Positions 1 to 7,185 of a stretch of DNA of 64,000 nt are shown in pieces. Position numbers and translations under genes: made by a program. Numbering within the stretch: the stretch's first letter is position 1; the number at the start of each line of letters is the position of its first letter. Where the stretch lies: positions 62,001 to 126,000 of the forward strand of contig NZ_JAHBBW010000013.1 of NCBI RefSeq assembly GCF_018390535.1, in the 5' to 3' direction. The stretch comes from Bacteroides propionicigenes (GTDB taxonomy: Bacteria > Bacteroidota > Bacteroidia > Bacteroidales > Bacteroidaceae). A model generated the notes under the pieces. The model saw only the letters and a program-made list of their open reading frames with translations. It searched no databases and had not been told where the DNA came from.

Positions 1-1
1 T

Positions 2-493
2 GACAGGCTAATCGTCTTGGGGTTGTTCAACTGGAATGAACAAAGACACACAAAAATTGATTATGGTTTGGAACGAATGGGACTGAAGAGTTCTGAGAAC
101 TACGAACTGTTCGACTTTTGGGACAATAAGTATTTAGGAAATATCAAAGGGAAACTTTCCCAAACACTGGACCCTGCATCCTGCAAAGTGTTGGCAGTAC
201 GCCCAAGCAAGTCTCATCCACAGGTTATCAGCACATCCCGGCACATTACTCAAGGACTGATGGATATAAAAGAAGAATCATGGAATCCCGACAGACAAAT
301 CCTATCCGGAACAAGTAAAGTTGTAAAAGGGGATAAATATGAACTACGTATTATAGTACCCGAAAAGTTCGCCATCAGAAGTGCAAAAAGTAATGGCGGC
401 AAAATGTTTATCCAAAAGGAAGGAAAGCTGGTACGAGTGTCATTTATTCCTCAAAAATCCGGAACTATCAATTGGAATATAGAATTCAAATAA
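2..493 (+). CDS. C-terminal part of a GH36/alpha-galactosidase-like glycoside hydrolase (partial)
   Basis: The reading frame is open from the left edge, so this is the 3' part of a longer gene; a TTG at 17 lies inside the frame and is not taken as the start. About 163 residues are visible. The pattern FNWN, then YELFDFWDNKYLG, then CKVLAVRP, then PQVISTSRHITQG is what I recognise from the C-terminal beta-sandwich of bacterial GH36/GH27-type alpha-galactosidases. The catalytic barrel would lie upstream, outside the window, so neither substrate nor active-site residues can be judged. The gene stops at 493. A strong hairpin with a T-run at 621-658 could terminate it, although that hairpin may belong to the neighbouring element. 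Confidence 0.6.
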   Translation, partial: DRLIVLGLFNWNEQRHTKIDYGLERMGLKSSENYELFDFWDNKYLGNIKGKLSQTLDPASCKVLAVRPSKSHPQVISTSRHITQGLMDIKEESWNPDRQILSGTSKVVKGDKYELRIIVPEKFAIRSAKSNGGKMFIQKEGKLVRVSFIPQKSGTINWNIEFK

Positions 494-517
494 CCCGCAT
501 TAACATTGAATGCAGAA

Positions 518-651
518 CTTAAATCACAAATACAAATAATCCGCTTTTTGTCATCACTCATCACTTTTGCAGTTAACTGCCTATGAGTATGGGCATTTGC
601 GAGTGATAAGAACCATTACGACGGTGACGACCCACAGCTGGTCGTCACCGT
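518..651. repeat. Left imperfect terminal inverted repeat of the HU/VirE module
   Basis: Read in reverse complement, this end matches 3832-3960 in the same order and with nearly equal spacing. The strongest blocks are GTCATCACTCATCACTTTTG at 550-569, whose complement matches 3916-3935 in 17 of 20 bases, and the palindrome built on GTGACGACC/GGTCGTCAC at 621-651, matching 3832-3865. The gap between blocks is 51 bp here and 50 bp on the right. A TATCACT block (as complement) also matches. The outer limit is uncertain. Confidence 0.6.
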
Positions 652-658
652 TTTTTTT
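621..658 (+). terminator. Strong hairpin with T-run
   Basis: A perfect 12-bp stem (ACGGTGACGACC at 621-632, its complement at 640-651) with a 7-nt loop is followed by eight T. In the plus direction this is a classical intrinsic terminator and could end the gene at 2-493. The same stem core recurs at 3832-3865 without the T-run, so it may also be a protein-recognition palindrome of the HU/VirE module. Confidence 0.65.
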
Positions 659-675
659 GCGTCTTTCTTACGATA

Positions 676-1296
676 TTATGCTGTAACTTCCTTATTCACA
701 GCCCTTACATACACCTTATGCGACCCTTGTCCCAATGTTGTTAAAATACCTTTTTCCACCAACAAATTGAGGTCGTTCAGCGCTTTATTCTTCAAAAGCC
801 CCGTAATTCCGCTGTAATCCTTGCGGGTAATGAACGGATTCGCCTCCAAAAACACGCACAGGCGGCGGTAACGTTCCGCACTGCTGATGTCCGCACTATG
901 CCGGAAACCGTACCCTGCCCTGACACGTTCCACAAATCCCGCACACTGTTTGCGGAAACCGGGAGATACACGGAAATGCACCTTGCCGAAGAATACCGTC
1001 TGCGCATGGATTTCTTTTTTGTCCATGACGGGACGCGCCGCCAGTCCCGCCGAGAAATGCCCCATATCTCCCAACTGCACATGATGCCCTTCGGACAGGT
1101 AGTAGGAGATGCGGTCTTCCAATGCCGCCAGCAGTCCCTCGATGTCTCCGGGGGTGAAGCTGGTTGCCTGCGATATGTCGCTAATCAGACGTTTCGTGGT
1201 GATAGTACCCTTGTTCACGATGCGGGGATACATGGGTTGTAACTCGCCGTCCCCTTTCGGGTTGGGCTTTCTTTGGAAGTCATACTCTGCTGCCAT
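676..1296 (-). CDS. HU-like (HU-HIG type) DNA-binding protein
   Basis: This 206-aa protein starts MAAEYDFQRKPNPKGDGELQ. Residues about 1-125 resemble the HU/IHF-related fold of Bacteroides 'HU-HIG' proteins: helices over ISDISQATSFTPGDIEGLLAAL, then the strand region HHVQLGDMGHFSAGL and FFGKVHFRVSPGF. The last ~75 residues (YRRLCVFLEANPFITRKDYSGITG and following) look like a helix-turn-helix/winged-helix segment, so the protein probably has two DNA-binding parts. It is divergent from the VirE-type gene, with 423 bp between the starts, and that gap holds a 22-bp-periodic array which is an obvious candidate binding region. In Bacteroides such HU-like genes often sit next to VirE genes. The cellular role is unknown; element maintenance or regulation is inference. 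Confidence 0.75.
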   Translation of the reverse strand: MAAEYDFQRKPNPKGDGELQPMYPRIVNKGTITTKRLISDISQATSFTPGDIEGLLAALEDRISYYLSEGHHVQLGDMGHFSAGLAARPVMDKKEIHAQTVFFGKVHFRVSPGFRKQCAGFVERVRAGYGFRHSADISSAERYRRLCVFLEANPFITRKDYSGITGLLKNKALNDLNLLVEKGILTTLGQGSHKVYVRAVNKEVTA

Positions 1297-1347
1297 TGTT
1301 CTTTTTGTTTTTAGTTTCTATTTCTAAAATCGCACCGTTGGTTTTCT

Positions 1348-1501
1348 ACGTCAGCCTCATCGAAAATGCCGGTATGCCTATGGCAAAACCCCGATATGCT
1401 TATAACAAAACCTCGTTTTGCAGTTGCGGGCTCTCCGGTTGGCAGTTGCGGGCCGTCGGGCACGCAGTTGGAGGCTCTTCGGCCCGCAATTGGAAAACGA
1501 G
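1348..1501. repeat. 22-bp-periodic degenerate repeat array (7 units)
   Basis: Seven consecutive 22-bp units start at 1348, 1370, 1392, 1414, 1436, 1458 and 1480. Most carry GC at unit positions 7-8 followed by CAGTTG, CAATTG or CTTAT-like bases. Examples of unit cores are TTGCAGTTGCGGG, TGGCAGTTGCGGG and CGCAGTTGGAGG. The period is not a multiple of three, so it is not a coding repeat even though one frame stays open. It lies between the divergent HU-like and VirE-like starts. Two helical turns per unit suits protein binding on one face of the DNA. A weaker eighth unit may follow to about 1523. Confidence 0.75.
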
Positions 1502-1506
1502 GTTTT
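1407..1506. repeat. 24-bp inverted repeat spanning the array
   Basis: The left arm at 1407-1430 (begins AAAACCTCGTTTT) and the right arm at 1483-1506 (ends AAAACGAGGTTTT) are complementary in 22 of 24 positions, with 52 bp between. The arms overlap array units 2-3 and 6-7. A large cruciform or a symmetrical protein complex is possible. Confidence 0.7.
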
Positions 1507-1656
1507 AGTACTTGTAAAGATACAAAATCCACAAGGCAAAGTCAAGTTTCAGACGATATATTTTTCAATTTTTCTTATTTATTTCCGGTGACGGGCAAGG
1601 AGGATAATTCTCAAAACAAAAGGACGTATTTACTTGCTTTCAGCCCATTTTATGCG

Positions 1657-1664
1657 TACCTTGC
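1657..1664 (+). promoter_or_regulatory. Possible promoter -7 element for the VirE-type gene
   Basis: TACCTTGC departs by one base from the Bacteroides -7 consensus TAnnTTTG and lies 56 bp before the ATG at 1720. Its position supports starting the protein at 1720 rather than at upstream ATG codons that run through the repeat array. No convincing -33 element is seen. Confidence 0.35.
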
Positions 1665-1719
1665 AGACGCTAAGAGAGACGCTCTTATCCTCAACAATTT
1701 TCAAAACAAACAACATCGG

Positions 1720-3819
1720 ATGAAAATTACCTTTATCAAGGAAAACCGTGACGCAGGCACGGAAAGTATCAGCACCTGCGATACAGACACTTTTATTGCC
1801 AAAATCAAGTCGGAAACCAAAGCCCGGTATGTCAGCGGATTGCGTGCCATGCTGGAATATACGGGCCGCACCGACGGCGGAGCATACGAATCCGTCGACA
1901 GACTTCCCCGCATATGCCCCGCCATGGAGTACGGCCGTACCCGCGAGGGAGAGCGGCGGATGAAACGCTACAACGGCATCGTGCTGTTGGATGCGGGCGG
2001 GCTATCCGGACTGTCCGAAGTGGAACAGGTGAAAGAACAGGCGGCATTGCTACCCCAGACTTATGCCGCTTTTGCGGGAAGCAGCGGACGGAGTGTAAAG
2101 ATATGGGCGCTGTTCGCCCTGCCGGACGGCAGGTTGCCGCAACGGGAAGAAGAGATTGCCCTGTTTCATGCACACGCCTACCGCATGGCGGTGCAGTGTT
2201 ACCAACCCCTGCTTCCGTTTCCCCTCACACTGAAAGAACCTTCGCATAACGATACTTTCCGCATGACGCTGGACGAGACGCCCTATTTCGCCCCCGATGC
2301 CGTTCCTTTCTGTCTTGAACAGCCGGTGACGATGCCCGGCGAACAGACATTCGGCCAACACAGGCTGGCGGAGAAAAATCCTCTGAAGCGGTTGCAGCCG
2401 GGCTATGAATCTTCGCAGACCTTCACCTTCTTGTTTGAAGCGGCGCTGAACCGTGCACTGGACGAGGTGGAGAACTGGCAGAGAGACCGCGACGACTTCC
2501 AACCGCTGCTCATCCCCATAGGCGAGCAATGCTTCGGGAGCGGCATCCCCGAAGAAGAAGCCGTCCGGCAGGTAATGATACACTACCGCAGGCAAGCGGA
2601 TGAACAGACGGTGCGCGCCACGCTGCACAACCTCTACCGCGAATGCCGGGGATTCGGCAAGAAGCCCGTCCTCACGCCCGAACAGTGTACGGCACTGAAA
2701 CTGGACGAGTTCATGGAACGCCGCTATGAATTCCGGTATAACCAGCTGATGGGCGACTTGGAATACCGCCAACGCGATTCCATCCACTTCTATTTTCATG
2801 TAATGGACCAGCGCGCACGCAACAGCGTGGCTATGGATGCCCTGCAGGAGGGATTGCGTGTATGGGACAGGGACGTGAACCGCTACCTTACCTCCAACCG
2901 CGTGCCGTTGTACAATCCCGTCGAGGAATATCTGTCCGGTGTAGGCCGTTGGGACGGGAAAGACCGCATCCGCGCGCTGGCCGATTTGGTTCCCTGCAAC
3001 AACCGGTATTGGCGCGAACTGTTCTACCGCTGGTTTCTGAACATGGTGGCGCACTGGCGGGGACTTGGCAACAAGATGCACGCCAACAGCACGTCACCGT
3101 TGCTGATTGGTGCGCAGGGCTACCGCAAGTCCACCTTCTGCCGCATCATCCTTCCGCCGGAACTGCGCTTCGGCTATACGGACAGTCTGGACTTTGGAAG
3201 CAAGCGGGACGCGGAGATGTATCTGGGCCGTTTCCTGCTGGTGAACATCGACGAATTCGACCAAGTGAGCATCCATCAGCAGGGATTCTTGAAACATCTG
3301 TTGCAGAAGCCCGTCGCCAACCTGCGCAAGCCCTACGGAAGCAGCATTCAGGAAATGAGGCGGTATGCGTCGTTTATCGGTACGAGCAACCATAAAGATT
3401 TGCTGACGGACAGTAGCGGCAGCCGCCGTTTTGTCTGTGTGGAGGTGACGGCTCCCATTGACACGAATGTGACGATAAACTACCGCCAACTCTATGCGCA
3501 AGCCATGCAAGCCGTCAGGAACGGCGAACGTTACTGGTTTGACGACGAGGATGAGTCTGTCTTGAAGGAGACAAACCGGGAATTCGAACAAATCAGCCCG
3601 ATTGAACAAATGTTCCATTGTTACTTCCGCTTGCCGGAAGAAGGAGAAGAAGGGATATGGATGTCGCCAATACAGATATTGGAGTATTTGCATACAAAGA
3701 ATAGTAACATAAAGTTCACAGAAGGTTATTCAAAGCATTTCGGACGGATATTAAAAAAGAATAGTTTGGAAAGCAGGCACACCAACAAAGGAACTGTTTA
3801 TCGAATTGTAAAATCCTGA
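1720..3819 (+). CDS. VirE/VapE-type primase-helicase-like protein
   Basis: The frame is open from 1366, but I start at the ATG at 1720 (699 aa, MKITFIKENRDAGTES), because the upstream part crosses the 22-bp array and the recognisable BT4734-like/VirE N-terminal domain begins here. That N-terminal region (about 1-250) is primase-like. The C-terminal VirE ATPase domain has a Walker A motif GAQGYRKST at residues 464-472, a Walker B region LLVNIDEFD around 506-513, and a sensor region TSNHKDLLTDSSGSRRF. Related proteins act as primase-helicases in phage satellites, phages and integrated elements. Here it is paired with a divergent HU-like gene inside an inverted-repeat-bounded segment, and no transposase or integrase is visible. 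Self-replication of the element is inference. Confidence 0.8.
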   Translation: MKITFIKENRDAGTESISTCDTDTFIAKIKSETKARYVSGLRAMLEYTGRTDGGAYESVDRLPRICPAMEYGRTREGERRMKRYNGIVLLDAGGLSGLSEVEQVKEQAALLPQTYAAFAGSSGRSVKIWALFALPDGRLPQREEEIALFHAHAYRMAVQCYQPLLPFPLTLKEPSHNDTFRMTLDETPYFAPDAVPFCLEQPVTMPGEQTFGQHRLAEKNPLKRLQPGYESSQTFTFLFEAALNRALDEVENWQRDRDDFQPLLIPIGEQCFGSGIPEEEAVRQVMIHYRRQADEQTVRATLHNLYRECRGFGKKPVLTPEQCTALKLDEFMERRYEFRYNQLMGDLEYRQRDSIHFYFHVMDQRARNSVAMDALQEGLRVWDRDVNRYLTSNRVPLYNPVEEYLSGVGRWDGKDRIRALADLVPCNNRYWRELFYRWFLNMVAHWRGLGNKMHANSTSPLLIGAQGYRKSTFCRIILPPELRFGYTDSLDFGSKRDAEMYLGRFLLVNIDEFDQVSIHQQGFLKHLLQKPVANLRKPYGSSIQEMRRYASFIGTSNHKDLLTDSSGSRRFVCVEVTAPIDTNVTINYRQLYAQAMQAVRNGERYWFDDEDESVLKETNREFEQISPIEQMFHCYFRLPEEGEEGIWMSPIQILEYLHTKNSNIKFTEGYSKHFGRILKKNSLESRHTNKGTVYRIVKS

Positions 3820-3831
3820 TATTCTATTTTC

Positions 3832-3960
3832 AGAAGTGACGACCAAACGCGGGGTCGTCACTTCTTACAGCGTTAATATCACTTAATAAACTACTTATTC
3901 TTAAAGCATTACAACAAAAAGTGACGAGTGATAACAAATTATCATTATTCATGATTTAAA
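3832..3960. repeat. Right imperfect terminal inverted repeat of the HU/VirE module
   Basis: This end holds a 13-bp hairpin (AGAAGTGACGACC at 3832-3844, complement at 3853-3865), then after 50 bp the block AAAAAGTGACGAGTGATAAC at 3916-3935, then ATTATT and TGATTTAA blocks. Each has a counterpart in inverted orientation at the left end (518-651). The hairpin follows the VirE stop codon by 12 bp and may also work as a terminator, although no T-run follows. Confidence 0.6.
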
Positions 3961-4014
3961 ATAATGGTAATTATGCAATAATAGGTAAATCAAACAGGTT
4001 CTAACCGTTAATAC

Positions 4015-4050
4015 CGACAAGATTGTAATCTTGTCGCACACAATTGTAAT
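4015..4050. promoter_or_regulatory. Candidate operator upstream of the chondroitin lyase operon
   Basis: A palindrome with 10-bp perfect arms (CGACAAGATT and AATCTTGTCG, 2-bp centre) lies at 4015-4036. The octamer ATTGTAAT occurs at 4022-4029 and again at 4043-4050, 21 bp apart. The half-site ACAAGATTG recurs in the direct repeats upstream of SusC1 at 14080-14088, which suggests the same regulator. The palindrome lies about 77 bp upstream of the -7 box at 4113. Confidence 0.5.
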
Positions 4051-4112
4051 ACAATAGAAGAATATTACTATCTTGGAAAACAACATTACACTCCTCTTTC
4101 CGATGAATACGT

Positions 4113-4120
4113 TACTTTTG
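4113..4120 (+). promoter_or_regulatory. Promoter -7 element for the PL8-sulfatase-GH88 operon
   Basis: TACTTTTG is a perfect match to the Bacteroides TAnnTTTG box, 32 bp before the ATG at 4153. A clear TTTG -33 element is not visible at the expected distance, which fits an activator-dependent promoter. Confidence 0.6.
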
Positions 4121-4152
4121 CCTTGCAAGAAAAACTAAAAAACTAAAACATC

Positions 4153-7100
4153 ATGAAAGACAAGATTCTTCATCTATTAATTGTATTATTCCTCTTTCCC
4201 GCTATGCTGTCCGCCGCATCAAAGGAAGAGAAAATCTTTGCCAATTATTTCGACATTCCGGTAAACAGCCCGGAAGGAACGGAAGTAATCGGCCGTATTC
4301 ATCTGGAAAGGAATAAAGATGTACTGACAAGCCCCATTCCTGCCGGTTATCACTTTGAGATTCTCAAACAAGCGGATGGAATGTTCAACTTGGAAACCCG
4401 ATATGACTTATCCAAACGCATTATGGGTGTACTTACCGTAGCCAAAGGCCAGAATACAGGAAGCACCCCTTCCAATCATCGCCTGACCATTGCCTTGAAA
4501 GACGGTGACAGGCAACTGAAAAAATTCAATATCAACGTCAAAGTTGTAAAAGAGACTTTATGGAGTTTATTCAACAAGCGCTACACTCCCAAAACACTTA
4601 AAAACAATCGTTTGTACGGGCGTATCCAATACTCGGACGATGAAGTGGCAGCCAAGATTGAAGAACTGAAAAATAATAACTGGAAGTTTGCCGGACTGGA
4701 AAAATGCTATCAAGGACGCCCGCAAGACTATAAAATCATCCTCGACCCCACCAACGACCATGCTCCAAGCGGAACCATAGAATATGACTGGGCGAAAGTC
4801 GCCAACCAAATAGGCGGATTGGGTTACTCCTACGCCACTTCCAAAGTGTACGGTCCGAAAGGTGACCCCGAAAAGCGGAAAGAACTGAGAGAAACCTTAT
4901 ATCAGGCGATATTGACCTATACCAACTCCGTACCCGTAGAGGGAAACGAAGTTATGGTAGACGGAAAGCCGATTGGTAATTGCACCGGTGACGGCTTCGG
5001 TATGCTGCAAGCGCACAAAATGGCAGGAATGCAAACGCCCACCCACCAATGGACTCTGACCGACCCGCTGGTAGTCCCCGTACTTCACCTGATGCCCGAA
5101 TTGCTGAAAGGTATGCACAATCAGGATGAAACCTGCCTGAAGGTACACAATGCGCTGATACGCTACCTGCAAATCTTCTTCTCGGAAATCGAAAGCCGCC
5201 GCGCCATAGACAATCCCGACGGCCGCTGGGGCGAACTGCAAGATACAATCTACTCATCCGGTGCATGGGCTGACGCCAACCTTGGCCACCGTTCACGTAC
5301 ATTATTGGCATTGCCTATCATCTGGGCAGACTACAACCGTCCCTTGACTTACGTACAGTATTGGTACAGCGATTTCTATCACGACCAACCGTTCAAAGGA
5401 TTCAGCTACTCACCGGGATGGAGCCCGCACGGCATTGTAGCGGATGTCAGCCGTTGGATGACTAAATATAACATCGTGTCTCACAAATATATACAGTCCG
5501 GCTTCCAACCTGACGGAACCATATCGCATCACATCGCCAATGCGACCGATGCCGCCATGGTGGCTTACGGTTTTGAATGGCTGACGGATTGTAATGAAGG
5601 ATACAGCTATTTCAAGAACACAAAATTCAAAATAGACGATAAATACTACCAGTTCCAGTTGGACCGCTTGCTGAATGTATATCCGAAACTGTTCTACAAA
5701 CAACGTATGGACTTCCTCGTTGCGGGACGTTCTTTCATAGATGATATGCAAAGATTCGTAACCAAAACATACACCGGAGCTGTAAAGTCCATGCTGAATG
5801 CACAAAACAAAGGCTCTAAACTGGCCGGAGTAGAAGAACTCAAAAATATTTGCCGACAGCTGAAAGAGAATACCTATGAATATTCGGGAACAGATGCCTA
5901 TTGGATTAATGAATATCTGGTACACCGCCGTGGTGAAAATGAAGCTCCGTTCTATGCTTCGCTGAAACTGAAATCGGAACGTACCGTAGGCGCCGAGGAT
6001 TTCAGCAAGAAAGTACGCCGTTCATGGCATATGGGATATGGCATCCTGCAAGTGAAAGTGAATGGAAACGAATATTCCGACAAGGTTATATGCAACTTCG
6101 ACTGGCACGCCCTGCCCGGACTGACGGAAGAGTGGCGCACCGATCCGATGCCGTTAGGACACGCGCAATTATCGCTGCCCGGACTAAATAAAATTTCGGG
6201 TGTACTGGCAGATGGGAAAGCAGGTATGGGTATCTACAATCATCTGCCTAAAGAAACGTACAGCTCTGCCACAGCCTTCAAGAGCTATCACTTCATCGAG
6301 GACAAAATAATCGCCTTGGGCAGCGACATCGCCCGTCTGCGTCCGGGACAAGGAAATGAGATTACCACATTCATTGAACAGACGGCATTGAACAGCCCGT
6401 TGACATGGTGCGTCGGCGAAGAAACGCAAACGATAGAATCCGGACAGTCCGTAAATATCGCCAAGGAGATAAACGACGTATGCTGGCTGCATCAGGGTGG
6501 CAAAGGATATGTTATTCTACCGCTGAAAAAACTGTCATTACGGATAAAGAGCGGTAAGGAAGTAAACATCACCGACCGTACGATAGCCAACAAAAAGCCT
6601 AACTTCATTGTCGCCGTAAGTCATGGAGCACAACCGGGGCAAACTTGGGACAACGCATACCGTTATGTACAACTTCCCAACGTCAGCGCAGCAGAAATGC
6701 CGGAACGTGTAGAAGCCTTGCTGAAAGATTTGGAATTCAATATGCAGGACGGCAAGGCGCATGCCGTGTACTCCGATGCCGACAAGACTTGGCAATACGC
6801 TTTCTTCAAACCCGGAAGCATCTCCGTGGGAAAGACCGCAGTTACTGCCAACGATGTTGCACAAATTATGTTGCGTGACAACGGTAAGGAATGGGTACTG
6901 TCCGTAAACAACCCCATGCCGGACGGACAGAAACAAACCCTGACGTTCAGCACCTCCGCCCAACTGCCTGCCGGAACCTACACCTACCGAACCAAAGGCG
7001 TGTATCCGCTGGAAGGTGAAACCGTTACGGTAATATCAGAAGGCAAAGGCAGCAAGGTTACGGTAGAGTTGCCGGACAGCCGCGACGCCGAGAAGTACAA

Positions 7101-7158
7101 CTATCAATCGGACTTGTACGCAGCTACACCAATCATAGTGAACATACCCAAGAAGTAA
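4153..7158 (+). CDS. PL8-like chondroitin/dermatan sulfate lyase
   Basis: This 1001-aa protein has a signal peptide (MKDKILHLLIVLFLFPAMLSA), an N-terminal beta-sandwich (about 25-170), an alpha-helical toroid (about 180-590) with NCTGDGFGMLQAHKMAGMQT and GFSYSPGWSPHGIVADVSRW, and a C-terminal beta-sandwich region. This is the architecture of PL8 chondroitin ABC/AC lyases of about 1000 residues, which cleave by beta-elimination and leave unsaturated uronate ends. H460 in DGTISHH and R526 in VAGRS align with the PL8 catalytic His and Arg. The usual catalytic Tyr 7-9 residues after the His is not seen; the next Tyr is Y472. It is the first gene of an operon with a sulfatase (27-bp gap) and a GH88, an order I recall from BT3350-BT3348. 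Periplasmic or surface location is likely. Confidence 0.8.
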   Translation: MKDKILHLLIVLFLFPAMLSAASKEEKIFANYFDIPVNSPEGTEVIGRIHLERNKDVLTSPIPAGYHFEILKQADGMFNLETRYDLSKRIMGVLTVAKGQNTGSTPSNHRLTIALKDGDRQLKKFNINVKVVKETLWSLFNKRYTPKTLKNNRLYGRIQYSDDEVAAKIEELKNNNWKFAGLEKCYQGRPQDYKIILDPTNDHAPSGTIEYDWAKVANQIGGLGYSYATSKVYGPKGDPEKRKELRETLYQAILTYTNSVPVEGNEVMVDGKPIGNCTGDGFGMLQAHKMAGMQTPTHQWTLTDPLVVPVLHLMPELLKGMHNQDETCLKVHNALIRYLQIFFSEIESRRAIDNPDGRWGELQDTIYSSGAWADANLGHRSRTLLALPIIWADYNRPLTYVQYWYSDFYHDQPFKGFSYSPGWSPHGIVADVSRWMTKYNIVSHKYIQSGFQPDGTISHHIANATDAAMVAYGFEWLTDCNEGYSYFKNTKFKIDDKYYQFQLDRLLNVYPKLFYKQRMDFLVAGRSFIDDMQRFVTKTYTGAVKSMLNAQNKGSKLAGVEELKNICRQLKENTYEYSGTDAYWINEYLVHRRGENEAPFYASLKLKSERTVGAEDFSKKVRRSWHMGYGILQVKVNGNEYSDKVICNFDWHALPGLTEEWRTDPMPLGHAQLSLPGLNKISGVLADGKAGMGIYNHLPKETYSSATAFKSYHFIEDKIIALGSDIARLRPGQGNEITTFIEQTALNSPLTWCVGEETQTIESGQSVNIAKEINDVCWLHQGGKGYVILPLKKLSLRIKSGKEVNITDRTIANKKPNFIVAVSHGAQPGQTWDNAYRYVQLPNVSAAEMPERVEALLKDLEFNMQDGKAHAVYSDADKTWQYAFFKPGSISVGKTAVTANDVAQIMLRDNGKEWVLSVNNPMPDGQKQTLTFSTSAQLPAGTYTYRTKGVYPLEGETVTVISEGKGSKVTVELPDSRDAEKYNYQSDLYAATPIIVNIPKK

Positions 7159-7185
7159 TACGAAGGAACTTAAAAACAGCGCACA

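Noticed and set aside
1366-1719. Upstream extension of the VirE frame (118 extra residues)
   Set aside because: It crosses the 22-bp array, has no recognisable domain or proper start context, and a candidate promoter box lies inside it at 1657-1664. The open frame is probably chance in a repeat region.
2050-3081. 343-aa open frame on the minus strand opposite the VirE gene
   Set aside because: It is antisense to a gene with clear ATPase motifs, and its composition is that of a shadow frame (His, Val and Arg rich, no domain).
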